DNA of 64,000 bases. Source: Undaria pinnatifida (lineage: Eukaryota > Sar > Phaeophyceae > Laminariales > Alariaceae). Location: the NCBI GenBank assembly GCA_012845835.1, contig JABAKD010000016.1:1449843-1513842 (forward strand). The letters run 5' to 3'. The notes below the pieces were generated by a model. It saw nothing but the letters and a program-made list of their open reading frames with translations, did no database searches and was not told the origin of the DNA. Position 1 is the stretch's first letter, and each line of letters opens with the position of its first letter. Made by a program: the position numbers and the translations under genes. This document shows positions 11,289-21,732 of this stretch, piece by piece.

Positions 11289-12339
11289 CATTGCCCTCTT
11301 ACTATCTACGAACGGGGGAGATACAGCTGCGACGCTGGCGCTGTTTCGCTTGACCCCCGACGACTGAAAAGCCGTTCGAAGGGGGAGAAAAGGATGAAAT
11401 TTCGAACAACTTTCCAGACGTGATGCAGCTAACTACCGGAGGCGGTCCATTGGAGAGCAGCGTCGACAAGGCGATCGGAGCCTGGAACAGCTCTACAGCC
11501 TAGGTACATGTTCTTCAGCGGGAACTACTACTGCTGAGATTACCGCAACTACTCCGCGTTTTACGTATACTACTACTCGATCCAGACACGGAGCAAGCGT
11601 CGTCGTCACCACCACCATCATCATCATTGTCATCACACACCGAGTGTACAGCAACGACTGGTACAGCAACGATTGGTACAGCAACGCCTACTACAGCAGT
11701 GACGTCTCCTGAAGAGACTACTACACACCGTACATCAACGTCAACAACGACGCGGCGTACGGCCACACAACTCCCATTGTTGAACCCCGCAACCCGGTGA
11801 TGGACGAGATCCTGATAAAAATCCGTGGAATAACTCAAGCGGATGTGCTGACCAAAGAAGAAACGCCAGGAGCACCGGCAGACAACGTCGGCGGGTAGGA
11901 ATCAGCGACAGCCGACGGCGGCGGATCTCAGCCGGCAGCAGGTGGTAGAAGCGGGCAGAAAGGGAGACCCGCTGGAAGGATGGCCTCCAACTCAGAGGGA
12001 GCGGCACCTCAGGACCAGGTGGCACCAATAGTAACAAGAATCGGGAGCAGGGCTACTTCAGCGATAATAACGACTGTCGTCATCACCCAGGAGGACTACA
12101 CTTCCCGGAGACTGCTCGTGAAGAACGGCATGCATGACTGCACGGCGTTGGAGACGCCAGAATACGGAGAGGAGCTGGCCCTGATGCCACTGGGGTATCA
12201 ACCCGGACGACGGGAAACACCTTCATCACAACACCATCAACATTGAAAGGGGTTGCCTAGACACTGCACGGAGAGGCTTTTAGCGAAGCAACAGGCACGA
12301 AAAAATCGTTTTCCCACAGGCACTCATGACTGGTAGCTG

Positions 12340-12600
12340 ATCAGTGATTTTGTAGATTAGCGCAGGTTGCAACAAGTGCTGATGGTCGTTAGCCGTGATC
12401 AGCTCTTTAGTCAAGTTGTTACTGCTCCCAACAAGTACTGATTGATGATTGTTAGCCAAGATCGGTCTACTCTAGTCAAGTTTATATCGCTTGCAACAAG
12501 TGCTGGTGCGTGTTAGTCATGATTGACACTTCAGTCAGGCTTCAATCGGTTCTACCAATACTGGTTTTCATTTCGCTTGGCGAGAAAATTTGTTTGCATT
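12340..12600 (+). repeat. Diverged repeats of about 70 bp near the 3' interior
   Basis: Units share 'GCAACAAGTGCTG', 'TTAGCC/TCATGATC' and 'TAGTCAAG'. At about 12600 'TTTAGGGGGGGTG' followed by TGTTAAGTG looks like a second purine tract plus LTR start. It may be a relic 3' end inside the element. 12606-13578 has no recognised content otherwise. Confidence 0.45.
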
Positions 12601-13578
12601 TCCATTTAGGGGGGGTGTGTTAAGTGTAGGTTGAGTAACCAATGCATACGTAGTCAACGTTCAGTACAAGAAGTCACTGCTGATAATATTATAGCAACAC
12701 GAACAGCATCGTTTCGATTACCTACTGGAATAGACGTCTGGACTAAATTTAACGAGTAGCCCAGTATAGCACTAGATGTTGCGGCACGAGATGACAGCCA
12801 TCCATGCTGTCACTCCTCACAGCACTCGCTAGAGGCGTGCTTTCTCGCATACTTCAGTCATTGGCGCCAAGTATCTCTACTCCCATGAGCTTGCCGGCGT
12901 ATTTAAAGCTTGAGGCGGAGACGTCTGGACGATATAGCGTATGGGTTTCTTCGTTGTCGTTTTGTTTATTTGCTTACCACTTTCGCAGAAATGGGGGAGC
13001 TAGCTGATGGGGGAGCTACTTGATTTCCAGTTTACATCTGGGGGGTATCGTTATCGTAGACACCGATGTTAAATAGAACGTGTTACGTTGAGTACAGAGC
13101 CCCCTGTCGTGAGCACAGACAGCGAAACGCTGATACATATCATGTGATTATTCAAAGTGGTTGGGATTTCCATTGCAGTTGTCAAGCTTCACAGTAACAA
13201 AAAAAAAAAAAGAGGGACCCACGTCTGGAACGACGTTCACCTGCACAAAGTGTTGTTTTTTCAAGTTATGACCAGGACTCAGATTGATATACGTAGGACC
13301 ATGAGCGGTCTTGGAATACACACATTCTACTGAGCGGTACGCTTGTTTGGACCTTGTTTCATGACATCCATGATCGTTTGATTACCGGGCAGAGCCCTAG
13401 TTACGACGGCGTTTAGTTGATGACCGGGAAGATGTTGGAGCTACAGCCAGTATAATTTAGAAGTTTGCTTTCGCTTACTTGACTTCGTAGACATTTAAAA
13501 CAAGTATCGACAATCGACAGGGTCAACATTAGTTGGTGCTTCAGTGTCCACAGCAGTGCGATTTCCATTAAGGGGGAG

Positions 13579-14357
13579 TGTTAAAGATATTAGGGCGTGA
13601 ACACCTAAATCTCTGATTAATGTTCATCGCGCCACTGCTGTTGCCTGGGGCAGCAGTAGTTAGCACCAGTACTGCTATAGCAAAGGAGAGCAGGTAGCTG
13701 TAGCCGAGGGAAGAAGTACGTAGCACTACTGTAATACTGCTGTAAACAGGGAGCAGCAGTCACGATACGTAACGAAGTACCACTCGGTAGCTTCGGGATC
13801 GCGACGAGTCAAGAAGCAAGTTTACCCGAGCTACAACCGGCCAGAACTGGGATCGGCTAACCGCTATTCGTCGGCCAACGTAGGTAGCACTGGTTCTGCC
13901 AATAGCGTGTTGCAGTAGCTGAGCACAACAGTAGCATCGGTGATGTTGTAGGCAGCAATGGAAAAACACGGTGCGTTACGTTACGGTTCGACTAAGGTGC
14001 GGCGTAACTACGAGGACCCCGACGAGTTGTGTTTCGTTGTTGTTTGTTTGTTTTTGTACACGGGGTCCTTCAAGTACTATTGTTGTAGCAAACGAATGAT
14101 CAGGGTCTGAGTAGCTACGAGAGAGAGCGTGGGCGTGCCCCACCCTCTCTCACTCCTCTCACCACCACCTCTAGACTCAGATGTCTATTGTTCTCTAAGT
14201 CTGATTGCCCAACAAGTGGCCCTTCTACAAAACATCACTCTTCTGGGGTTTTTATCATCGGTGGATCATCTTTGTCCAACACCAGCATGGCAGCATGCTG
14301 CTGCCTGTGCCCGCCTGTGCGACCACCTGTCAAGGGTGTAACAACCATACCTGAATA
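13579..14357 (+). repeat. 3' LTR of the LARD-like element
   Basis: Same length as the 5' LTR with one substitution. Followed by the target duplication AAGTC and the rest of the TA-target MITE. Confidence 0.92.
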
Positions 14358-15117
14358 AAGTCACAATCGTTCGTCCACTCATAACTTGGTAATAAAAAAG
14401 GATTAGGCTGTGTTCAGCATATCGGTGTTTTCAGACAATCACGGCGCGTTTGCGTGTGCTCTCTGACGTCGCCTTTGGTGCACTTTGATCAAAGGAATCC
14501 GCCGTATTTCATATAGATTTTAGACTTGCAAAAAAAAACTGAAACCGTTATTTTTGCGGCGGAATAAGCTATTTGTTTAAGAATGCACAGAATAGAAGCA
14601 GAGCAGCAGCACGGCAGCAGCAGACGCACACACGACGCAGCTCGCACACGCTAGAGCGACAGCATGGCGCCCAGCTGCTCTCCTTCCACCCTCGTGACGT
14701 TTGGCACTGTTCTTGATGGAGAGATATCTAGGTTTTATAATAGCCCAAGAGGGGGATGATATCCTACGTCACCCATGTTCCTGCGCCGAAACAACATTTG
14801 CACTTTCCGGCGCGGTTTTTACGAATTTCTACCTGTTTTTTTGACACGTGATTGCTATCAGTATTTTTAAATAGAATCACGACTGCGGTTTTTTATTTCA
14901 ATATTTTTTCACGTCATTTACATCGTAAAACAAATATGCCCTAGTTCGGTAATATATGTCTAACTCGAGGAGAAAAACAGGAAAAAAAAAACGCAGTCGT
15001 TATTCTATTAAAAATACTGTAAGCAACGACCTGTTAAAATTTCAGGATAAAACTCGTCGAAACCGGGTTGGAAAACCCGTTCCACCATGTATATTCCGTT
15101 TTGGCCAATCCAGCTCG

Positions 15118-15200
15118 TAACATCACACTGTTGACCCTGGTACACGCCACACTGCGCAGTGTGTAGTTCCACGGGGGGTCGCCGACCTACATCCTCATCC
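15118..15200 (+). repeat. R1 copy, right part
   Basis: Continues from 8969 after the TA: 'ACATCACACTGTTGACCC' and 'GGGTCGCCGACCTACATCC'. A minus-strand frame over it (15008-15358) is not supported as a gene. Confidence 0.75.
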
Positions 15201-17197
15201 TTAGGTTCCACGTTAGCGGTCCCGTGCTGACTCTCCAGCCCATCTGTCGGTTCTCTTTGGCCTCTGCCTTTTTGTTTGGTCGTACCGGCCCCCGAGAGCC
15301 CCTTGCTATCGGGCTCCGTTCTAGCTTTGTAGCCAGCGGATCTATTCCCCTGGACCACTATTTCTTACCTTTTCCTCTGGGCACCCATGCCTCTACGGTC
15401 CGATGACGCTGATCCCCGTGTTGGCTTTGCAGCCAACAGGTCTTCATTTTTTCTTGTTTCTTTTCGGCATACCTGCCCATAGGGTTCAACTACACCGGCC
15501 TTAATCATGGGTTTACAGCCCGTCCTGACTGTGCCGTCCACAGGCCGTCCCCTCTTGGCCCCCGTTTTTCTTTTGCCTTGTTGGCGTAACTATCCGCATC
15601 GGTCACACGTTTTGACCCCTGTTTGGCTTCGCAGCCCATTTAGGCCTTTCAAGTTGACTCCCTTTCGTGTTGTGTTTTCGGCGAAATCGCTTTCGGACAA
15701 ATTTCTTTGCCACGTACCTAGTGTTGCTCGTTTTCTTAACGTAGCCTTTCAAGGTCCCTTTCTACGGACCCTCTTTTTCTTTTTGTCAGGCTGCAGTACG
15801 TTGCTATGACACGATTTGTCTACTTCCTGTTTTCCGTGCATTTTTCTCGGTTACCTTTTTAGGGTTGCTCCACGTTAGCGACCCCGTGTTCCCGACGTAT
15901 AGTACCTAGCTGCGGCTTCCTTCATAATGTCTTCTTTGTTCCCTGCATTCTTTCTGGAGCTAGACACTTCCAGCGCTGCTTTAAGCTGAACGAGTATCTT
16001 CTCGTTGACCCCATTTTTGGCTTGCTTTGTTATGGTTGAATAGCCTCGCTACGTTTGCTGGCATTGTTCCCGTTATTAGTTAGCCTCTCAAGGTGTCATA
16101 TGTCGACTCTCTTTCCGGCTTCCGATAGTGCCTTCCGTCTTTCTGGTGTCTACGTTTCAGCTTCGTCCTTGTTTGCGTATAGCTTTGGCTAGGTGACCTC
16201 ACCACATATTTCTTCCCGTCTTCATGGTACTGTACCCAGATAGCTTTCAAGGGTACTCCACTGTTGTTGCCCCCCGGTTAAGCTTTCCGGCGTATCACAC
16301 ACGCCTCCAGTACCACCATTTTGGTGTTGTCTGTGCCGCTGTTTTAGGTGTTGTCTTTCACTGCTTTTTCGCGATTTGTTTTGGTAGCCTCGGTTTCCCG
16401 TTCTACAGTTCGACCAAGGGCCTTATACTAGCCTCCTAGGTCCCACATTACGGCCCCTGTGCTTCCGCTACACCTCAGCGTACTGGTTCTTCATAGTTTT
16501 GCCTTTCGACCAAAGGTTCCACGTCAGCCTTACAGGTCCAACATTGCGGACCCTGACATCATTTTAGGCACTGCTCTTTGTTTTCTCTTGTTTCAGGCTC
16601 TTTCTCTTCTGCCTTTCGATTAATGGCCCGACGCTTGCGTACTTCTTCGCGTCTTGGTTGATTCTCTTTCACCGTCCAACCGATGGCCCCACGTCAGCTG
16701 TCCATGCCCAACGTAGCGGACTCTGATGTTCTTTTAGGCTGTGTTTCTTGATTTCTCTATTACCTTCCGGCATATGGACCGCCCGCCCCTTCGGCACTAC
16801 GCTTCAGGCCGTAAACTCGTCTGGCCTCCACAGCGTGACATGTATTCCCTTCTTCTCTTCTGACTTGGTTTCCGCGTCTATACCTTCTTCTTTGTCTCCC
16901 TTCGCATCCTTGATCTCAGTGGCCGCGCTCTTCGTGTTATCGTAGGCCGATTGCTACTGGTATACCGTAGGTACATACCCTTTATCGAGCTCTCACGGTT
17001 GTGAGCTCCATCATAGGGTTTTATATCTTGCAATGAGGCGTTTAAGCCTCATTATTACGAGGTGTGGGGGAATCTATAGCCTCATTTTCGTTTGTTTCGA
17101 ACAGCCGCATCTTCGATCCCCTTTCCGATTTTGGATGTTTTGTGACATCCTTTGATGGGCAGGTGATCTGCATTTACGACTATTCAGGGTGGGCTAA
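15200..17197 (+). other. Pyrimidine-rich region of short hairpins; interior of a family-Y LTR element
   Basis: About 2 kb in which the plus strand is C/T-rich. Short perfect or near-perfect hairpins recur, such as TTGGCTTTGCAGCCAA (near 15420), GGGTTTACAGCCC (15509), TGGCTTCGCAGCCCA (15626) and TAGCTTTGTAGCCAG (15324). Degenerate segments like 'CCACGTTAGCGGACCCTG' appear near 15207, 15868, 16509 and 16690. The last 100 bp matches the 3' interior of family X ('AGCCGCATCTTCGA') and ends in the purine tract AGGGTGGGCTAA. No protein domain is seen in any frame. I read it as the non-coding interior of a Y-type element. Confidence 0.5.
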
Positions 17198-17767
17198 TGT
17201 AATAGAGTGTCAGTATATCTCGCAATAGATTAGGTAAGATAGTCCCCAGAGTCATGGTCTATTGGTCACAAAAAGTTTCTCTTAAACGGAATATTCTGAG
17301 TGAAGCGGATAACCCGTAGAATTTAGCTAGTTTGTGCCACAAGATCGTTCTCGGAAATGGAACGCTCTTCCTCTGGACAAAATAGATAGAAGTAAGCGCG
17401 CTAGGCGCTCATGGGAATATAGAACATCTAGGAGAACGTTCCTTGTACGTTCCACAGGAAAAGGTCCGGAAGAGAGCACAGCAGCAATACTGGGGTGACG
17501 CGAACTCCGTGAGCTTCACCCCACCCCCGTGCTCTCACTACCTGCTCTACCAGCTCTACCTGCTATACTTGCTCTGCCCTGCACTACCGTGTGCCAAGGG
17601 CCTGTGTTGTCTGTCTTTTAGAGTCCAATGAAGAGGAAATAATGTATAAGCTTTTGAGTCTATCCAGCGAGCCATGAGGAGAGACCAAACAAGGGCACCG
17701 GAACCCATGAGGAGCACGCTTCCCAACACCGACCAACCACGCATCCCCCACTCGGAGTACCACTACA
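17198..17767 (+). repeat. LTR of family Y, plus orientation
   Basis: 570 bp from TGTAATAGAGTGTCAG to CCACTACA. It is preceded by the purine tract AGGGTGGGCTAA, as a 3' LTR would be. It is also followed two bases later by TGGCGTCGTCGGCAGG (17770-17785), as a 5' LTR would be. It may therefore be the shared LTR of two tandem copies, or a rearranged junction. The inverted partner is at 18417-19014. Confidence 0.8.
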
Positions 17768-17769
17768 AT

Positions 17770-17785
17770 TGGCGTCGTCGGCAGG
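17770..17785 (+). other. Primer-binding site of family Y
   Basis: TGGCGTCGTCGGCAGG, identical to the first 16 bases of the TRIM primer site at 6344-6361 and placed at the same two-base distance from its LTR. Confidence 0.7.
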
Positions 17786-17873
17786 GAGGAGAAGGGATGA
17801 CACCTGTGACCACGGCTTGTCCAGAAGCTGGAAAGTGGAAGTGTGCGAAAAAAAAAAAAAAAAAAAAAAAAAA
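17786..17873 (+). mobile_element. SINE-A, 5'-truncated tail copy
   Basis: 'GACACCTGTGACCACGG' through 'GTGGAAGTGTG' and an A-run of about 24 matches the tail of SINE-A in plus orientation. Head and body are missing, as expected for incomplete reverse transcription. It lies directly behind the Y primer site. Confidence 0.7.
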
Positions 17874-18005
17874 TCCTCAATGAGGGCACACACCCGGTAA
17901 TACGCGCGATCGGAGTATCACACACCGCTTGCAAAAGATGAGTTCCGTCAAAATCTTCGATCTCACATCTATCTGGATGGAGTGTATTTTATACTCAGTA
18001 AAAAG
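17874..18005 (+). repeat. R1 right part
   Basis: 'GCGCGATCGGAGTATCACA' and 'CTCACATCTATCTGGATGG' match R1. It begins abruptly after the SINE-A tail. Confidence 0.65.
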
Positions 18006-18119
18006 TATTTCAAGGACTTCAGCCGTTAGTTCGACGAATTTCAGGTCAATACTCATCTTTGCAAGCTGCGTTGTCGGTACTAGTAATATTCTATATGGGC
18101 GATTTTTTATTTGGAGGGG

Positions 18120-18290
18120 CCCTATTGTTTGTTCACCATAATGGTGAGTGTTGGTATTTTTACTTTATTTAGGTGGGGAATTTTGAGCTAGATCTAACAT
18201 CACATCTATTTTATAAATTCACTACTACTACTACTGTAGTTTCCGCTATACTTCTCTATCATATATAGTCCATGTATGGTAGGCGGTTTA
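18120..18290 (+). repeat. Repeat D copy 1
   Basis: Matches 35880-36010 ('GGTGGGGAATTTTGA', 'CTAACATCACATCTATTTTA', then 'CATGTATGGT'). AT-rich, non-coding, of unknown class. Confidence 0.6.
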
Positions 18291-18416
18291 TTTTGCTTTT
18301 TTCTCTCTCTCCCGGCTTTAATATCGAGAGGTTCCTGGAGTACTAATACATAATATTGTTAGCTATCTTATATGTTGCTCTTAATACAGCATTCGATAAT
18401 GACAATCGGCTACTCC

Positions 18417-19014
18417 TGTAGTGGTACTCCGAGTGGGGGAAGCGTGGTTGGTCGGTGTTGGGAAGCGTGCTCCTCATGGGTTCCGGTGCCCTTGTTTGGT
18501 CTCTCCTCATGGCTCGCTGGATAGACTCAAAAGCTTATACATTATTTCCTCTTCATTGGACTCTAAAAGACAGACAACACATGCCCTTGGCACACGGTAG
18601 TGCAGGGCAGAGCAAGTATAGCAGGTAGAGCTGGTAGAGCAGGTAGTGAGAGCACGGGGGTGGGGTGAAGCTCACAGAGTTCGCGCCACCCCAGCATTGC
18701 TGCTGTGCTCTCTTTCTTCCGGACCTTTTCCTATGGAACGTACAAGGAACGTTCTCCTAGATGTTCTATATTCCCATGAGCGCCTAGCGCGCTTACTTCT
18801 ATCTATTTTGTCCAGAGTACTTCTATCCATTTTGTCCAGAGGAAGACTGTTCCATTTCCGAGAACGATCTTGTGGTACAAACTAGCTTGATTCTACGGGT
18901 TATCCGCTTCACTCAGAATATTCCGTTCAAGAGAACCTTCTTGTGGCCAATAGACCATGACTCTGCGGACTATCCTACCGAATCTATTGCCAGCTATACT
19001 GACACTCTATAACA
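18417..19014 (-). repeat. LTR of family Y, minus orientation
   Basis: Reverse complement of 17198-17767, slightly longer (598 bp). The extra length includes a short tandem duplication near 18800-18840 ('TTGTCCAGAG' twice). On the minus strand it is preceded by the purine tract GGGGGAG (complement of 19015-19021), which marks it as a 3' LTR. The two Y LTRs form a long inverted repeat with a 650-bp spacer. Confidence 0.8.
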
Positions 19015-19021
19015 CTCCCCC

Positions 19022-19100
19022 AAAAAACTCTGTGGGACACGAACCCACGGTTAACCGTTCCGAAATGATACGCTGTCCCTCTACAGGTGTGAGTTAGACG
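19022..19100 (-). other. tRNA-like segment inside the minus-strand Y element
   Basis: On the minus strand GTGGGTTCGTGTCCCAC forms a perfect T-arm (complement of 19031-19047), followed by AGAG and T6, a possible Pol III stop, and then the purine tract and LTR. Upstream is a weak box-A-like segment. A full cloverleaf with paired acceptor ends is not found, so it is not called a tRNA gene. Confidence 0.45.
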
Positions 19101-20125
19101 AAGTTCGGGTCAGTACTCACATTTTGAAGCTGCTTGCTGGTACTTGTACTAAGCTATGTGGGTAAAGATTGTCAATGGGAGGCGTCCTATTCTTTCTTTT
19201 ATAATAAGCATAATATTATCGAAGTACAAGGGCTCCGCATGGGCGCCGGCGAAATCGGGTAGGGCAGGGCAGCACTTCGACAACTTAAGGTGTAGCTGTC
19301 CGATTTGGCATGCATTGAACTTTAAAGTAATGCCAAGAGTTCACTACGAACATGGGATTATGAAAGTCATTATTTGACAGAAAAAAAACGTAATATTATA
19401 CAACAAAGAAGGCAAGGATAGGCGAAACACACTATGTTAAATGCGCCGTCAAGTAAAAGTTGGCGTCTATCAAACTAAAATAATACCGAAAATAGTATTA
19501 TTGAGAACCTGCGTCGCCTCTAGGCGAAACGAAAGAAACCTTGGCATTAATGAAGAGACTGCACTGCTGTCCCCGTGGCAATGGAGGTTCGAAGTCGACA
19601 GGATGCAAAGTCGGTTTGCATCAAACGTCGGCATGGGGCCATGTCAGCCGGCGAGGTTTTGGAAGAAGATTGCTTTGTTTGTTACGTGAAGGCTGTCGCA
19701 TTGATTGGTCTGCGTGGTTGCGGGCGAGGAGAAAAACGAAGAAGAGGAGGGCGATCTCTCGTTGCGTCGGCGTTGTCTAAGATGGGTGCGGGGGTGGCTT
19801 TGCTCGTACGGGAGGTTGGCGTAGCGCTTCTTCTCTGTTTTTTCTCGAGAAGGCGGGATATGTGTGTCTGCTATCTTTGCTTCGTGGGTGCTTTCACGTT
19901 GTCGAAATCGGACGCGTCCCCTTAATACATAATATCCGGAGCGTCTCTACCATGACGACTGCTGATGGTGCCGTGCGTATTTCCCAGAGACTGACATATT
20001 ATTTATTGGTAGAAATAATCATATACCTTTCTTTGCAACATTTTTTTTTCTTCGTCCCATTTATCATCCCCGCACCATTCTCGCGCTCCCTCCCAGTAGT
20101 AACTCAGATCCGGGGTCACATAGCG
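19101..20125. other. Interval without recognised gene
   Basis: About 1 kb. It holds one 116-codon plus-strand frame (19575-19925) with no recognisable domain and a hydrophobic, Cys-containing C-terminal part. I cannot support it as a gene. Confidence 0.35.
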
Positions 20126-20129
20126 GGCC

Positions 20130-20372
20130 CTCCTCCTCCCTCCCCACTTGGGCACGTGCCTTCATTTTTACCGCAAGGAGAATCGAGCATTTTCTTCCCT
20201 CGTCGACTCGCGTCGAATTGTACCTAGCAGGCGCTCTCAGCAGTTGATCTCTTTTTTTTATTGCATTTTTGCAAATAAAGTCAAATTTCATCGTGGTGAG
20301 TGTCGAACTCAAGGACAACCAAACGTTGGAGGTATTCGAGGGTAAACCCACTAGACCACCGGGGCGGCCGGC
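20130..20372 (-). mobile_element. SINE-B copy 1 (tRNA-headed)
   Basis: The minus-strand head has TGGTCTAGTGGG, a perfect box A (complement of 20347-20358), and GAGTTCGACACTC as box B (complement of about 20298-20310). The body matches 50890-51155 over landmarks such as 'CTTCCCTCGTCGACTCGC' and 'GGCGCTCTCAGC' (plus strand). A tRNA-derived retroposon. Confidence 0.78.
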
Positions 20373-20489
20373 TGACAATTGATCAAAACAAAACAGGATC
20401 TTTGCATAGGGTTCAAAATCGTGTTGGCAGAAAAACCAAATTTGCAGGAACCAGCTGAAAGGTCAAGAAACAGGCAATATTTCAGTTGT

Positions 20490-20835
20490 TGTTGTTCTTA
20501 CATTAACTCGCACAATCCAGTCCGTGGTCACAGGAATGGTTCCAGTCACTCTGGAGCAGAGAAATACCCTAGGGAAAAACACAAACAACTCAAGGTGGTA
20601 CACGCATAAATCACAGCTGACGCAATTCATGCCTCCACCAGAAACATATAAAAGTGAGATCGGGAGTCAGTATACGATGTGCCAGGTCCATACCGGTGCA
20701 TACGTCTCACTACTCGCGCCTGGGTAACCGACTATACCGCTTGCCACCCAAGAAAGACTACCACGCATATATCACACGTAGTATCTATCACTACGCATAC
20801 GCACAACAGACGCAAGTCAATTGGAAAAAAGAAAC
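20490..20835 (+). mobile_element. Retroposon SINE-C copy 1
   Basis: Matches 49665-50010 collinearly: 'ACATTAACTCGC', 'CCAGTCACTCTGGAGC', 'GGTGGTACACGC' and 'ACCGCTTGCCACCCA', ending 'AATTGGAAAAAAG' and continuing A-rich. The 3' A-rich end indicates a retroposon. No convincing box A or B pair is seen, so the head is unknown. Confidence 0.6.
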
Positions 20836-21110
20836 AAAGAACAAAGAAGAGAAAGGGAAGGAAATGGGTGCATGGGGCCAAGAAAAAGAAAAGAAAAATA
20901 ATTTTTGGGGGGTTTACTGGCGAGGCTGCCACCAGAACGGGATGTCACATGTCACGTGGTCTTTCGACGGTCTACAGCAGTAGTACTACGAACGACTTCC
21001 GATACACCCACCGAAGCACGGACTACCGGCCAATTACGCGATCGACAGCTGGCCGTGGTTGTCACGTCTCTGTGTTGGGGGCCCCTGCCCTGCCTCTTGT
21101 TGGCTCTTGA

Positions 21111-21732
21111 GAGTGATGCGTGTGCGACTAAACTTGCCAACGGCACTCCCACTGCACTTTGAGCTGCCTGCTGTAGTTCTGGTTGCTACTTGTTGCTGCA
21201 TTATGTGCTAGACGTTTCGCCCTTCGGCTACTGCTGCTACACCTACTGTTGTGTGTTTGCCAATGTCGTCAGTTGGCGCTCATGCTCGTCGTACATACTG
21301 CTGTTCTCACCGAGTACGTGCGGGTTTCCTCGTACCTCAACCGTACGACGACGAGCTCAAAACAGGAGGGAGGTGACATGAAATGGCATGGACAATGGCC
21401 ACATAGAAGCGATCACAGCGGGATAGTTCGCTGCGAATCAACCGCACTCGTTCATGCCTACAGCAGAGGCTGGCTGGAGTGTCAGCGGCCGTGCTAAAGC
21501 CAGGGCCAAAGGCCGAAGAGACGGCTCTACCTGCTTCGTTTTGTCTCGAGATTCTGTTATATACATTGGACAGAGTGATGCGTGTACGACTAAACTTGCC
21601 AACGGCACTCGCACTGCACTTTGAGCTATCTGCTGTAGTTCTGGTTGCTACTAGTTGCTGCATTATTATGTGCTATTAATAGACGTTTCGCCCTTCGGCT
21701 ACTGCTGCTAAACCTGCTGTTTTGTGCTTGCC
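21111..21732 (+). repeat. 462-bp tandem repeat, unit 1 and first part of unit 2
   Basis: The unit starts 'GAGTGATGCGTGTGCGAC' at 21111 and again at 21573. Unit 2 is cut at 21732 by copia-1 and resumes at 28134, ending near 28435. It holds repeated 'GCCCTTCGGCTACTGCTGCTA' landmarks. No clear coding function; it could be old LTR or satellite sequence. Confidence 0.8.

Larger units (their letters stand above)
8994..14357 (+). mobile_element. 5.4-kb LTR retrotransposon without pol (LARD-like)
   Basis: LTRs of 779 bp each (8994-9772, 13579-14357) start TGTTAAAGATATT and end ACCTGAATA. I see a single substitution between them (G at 9515, A at 14100) and no indel. The target duplication is AAGTC (8989-8993, 14358-14362). 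The 3' LTR is preceded by the purine tract AAGGGGGAG, and the 5' LTR is followed by GGTTATGAGCC, a possible primer site. The 3.8-kb interior has no protease, RT, RNase H or integrase motif; it has minisatellites and one possible gag fragment. It therefore must have been moved by another element's enzymes, recently. Confidence 0.92.
8970..15117 (+). mobile_element. TA-target MITE (Tc1/mariner-like), split by an LTR element
   Basis: The ends are perfect 15-bp inverted repeats (CGAGCTGGATTGGCC at 8970 and its complement ending at 15117). They are flanked by TA (8968-8969, 15118-15119), and joining the flanks restores R1. Without the nested LTR element the MITE is about 779 bp (8970-8993 plus 14363-15117). 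It has no transposase frame. TA duplication and short TIRs are typical of Tc1/mariner MITEs; the class is inferred from that alone. Confidence 0.85.

Noticed and set aside
15008-15358. 116-codon minus-strand ORF
   Set aside because: It spans the joint of the TA MITE and R1, so it is assembled from unrelated repeats.
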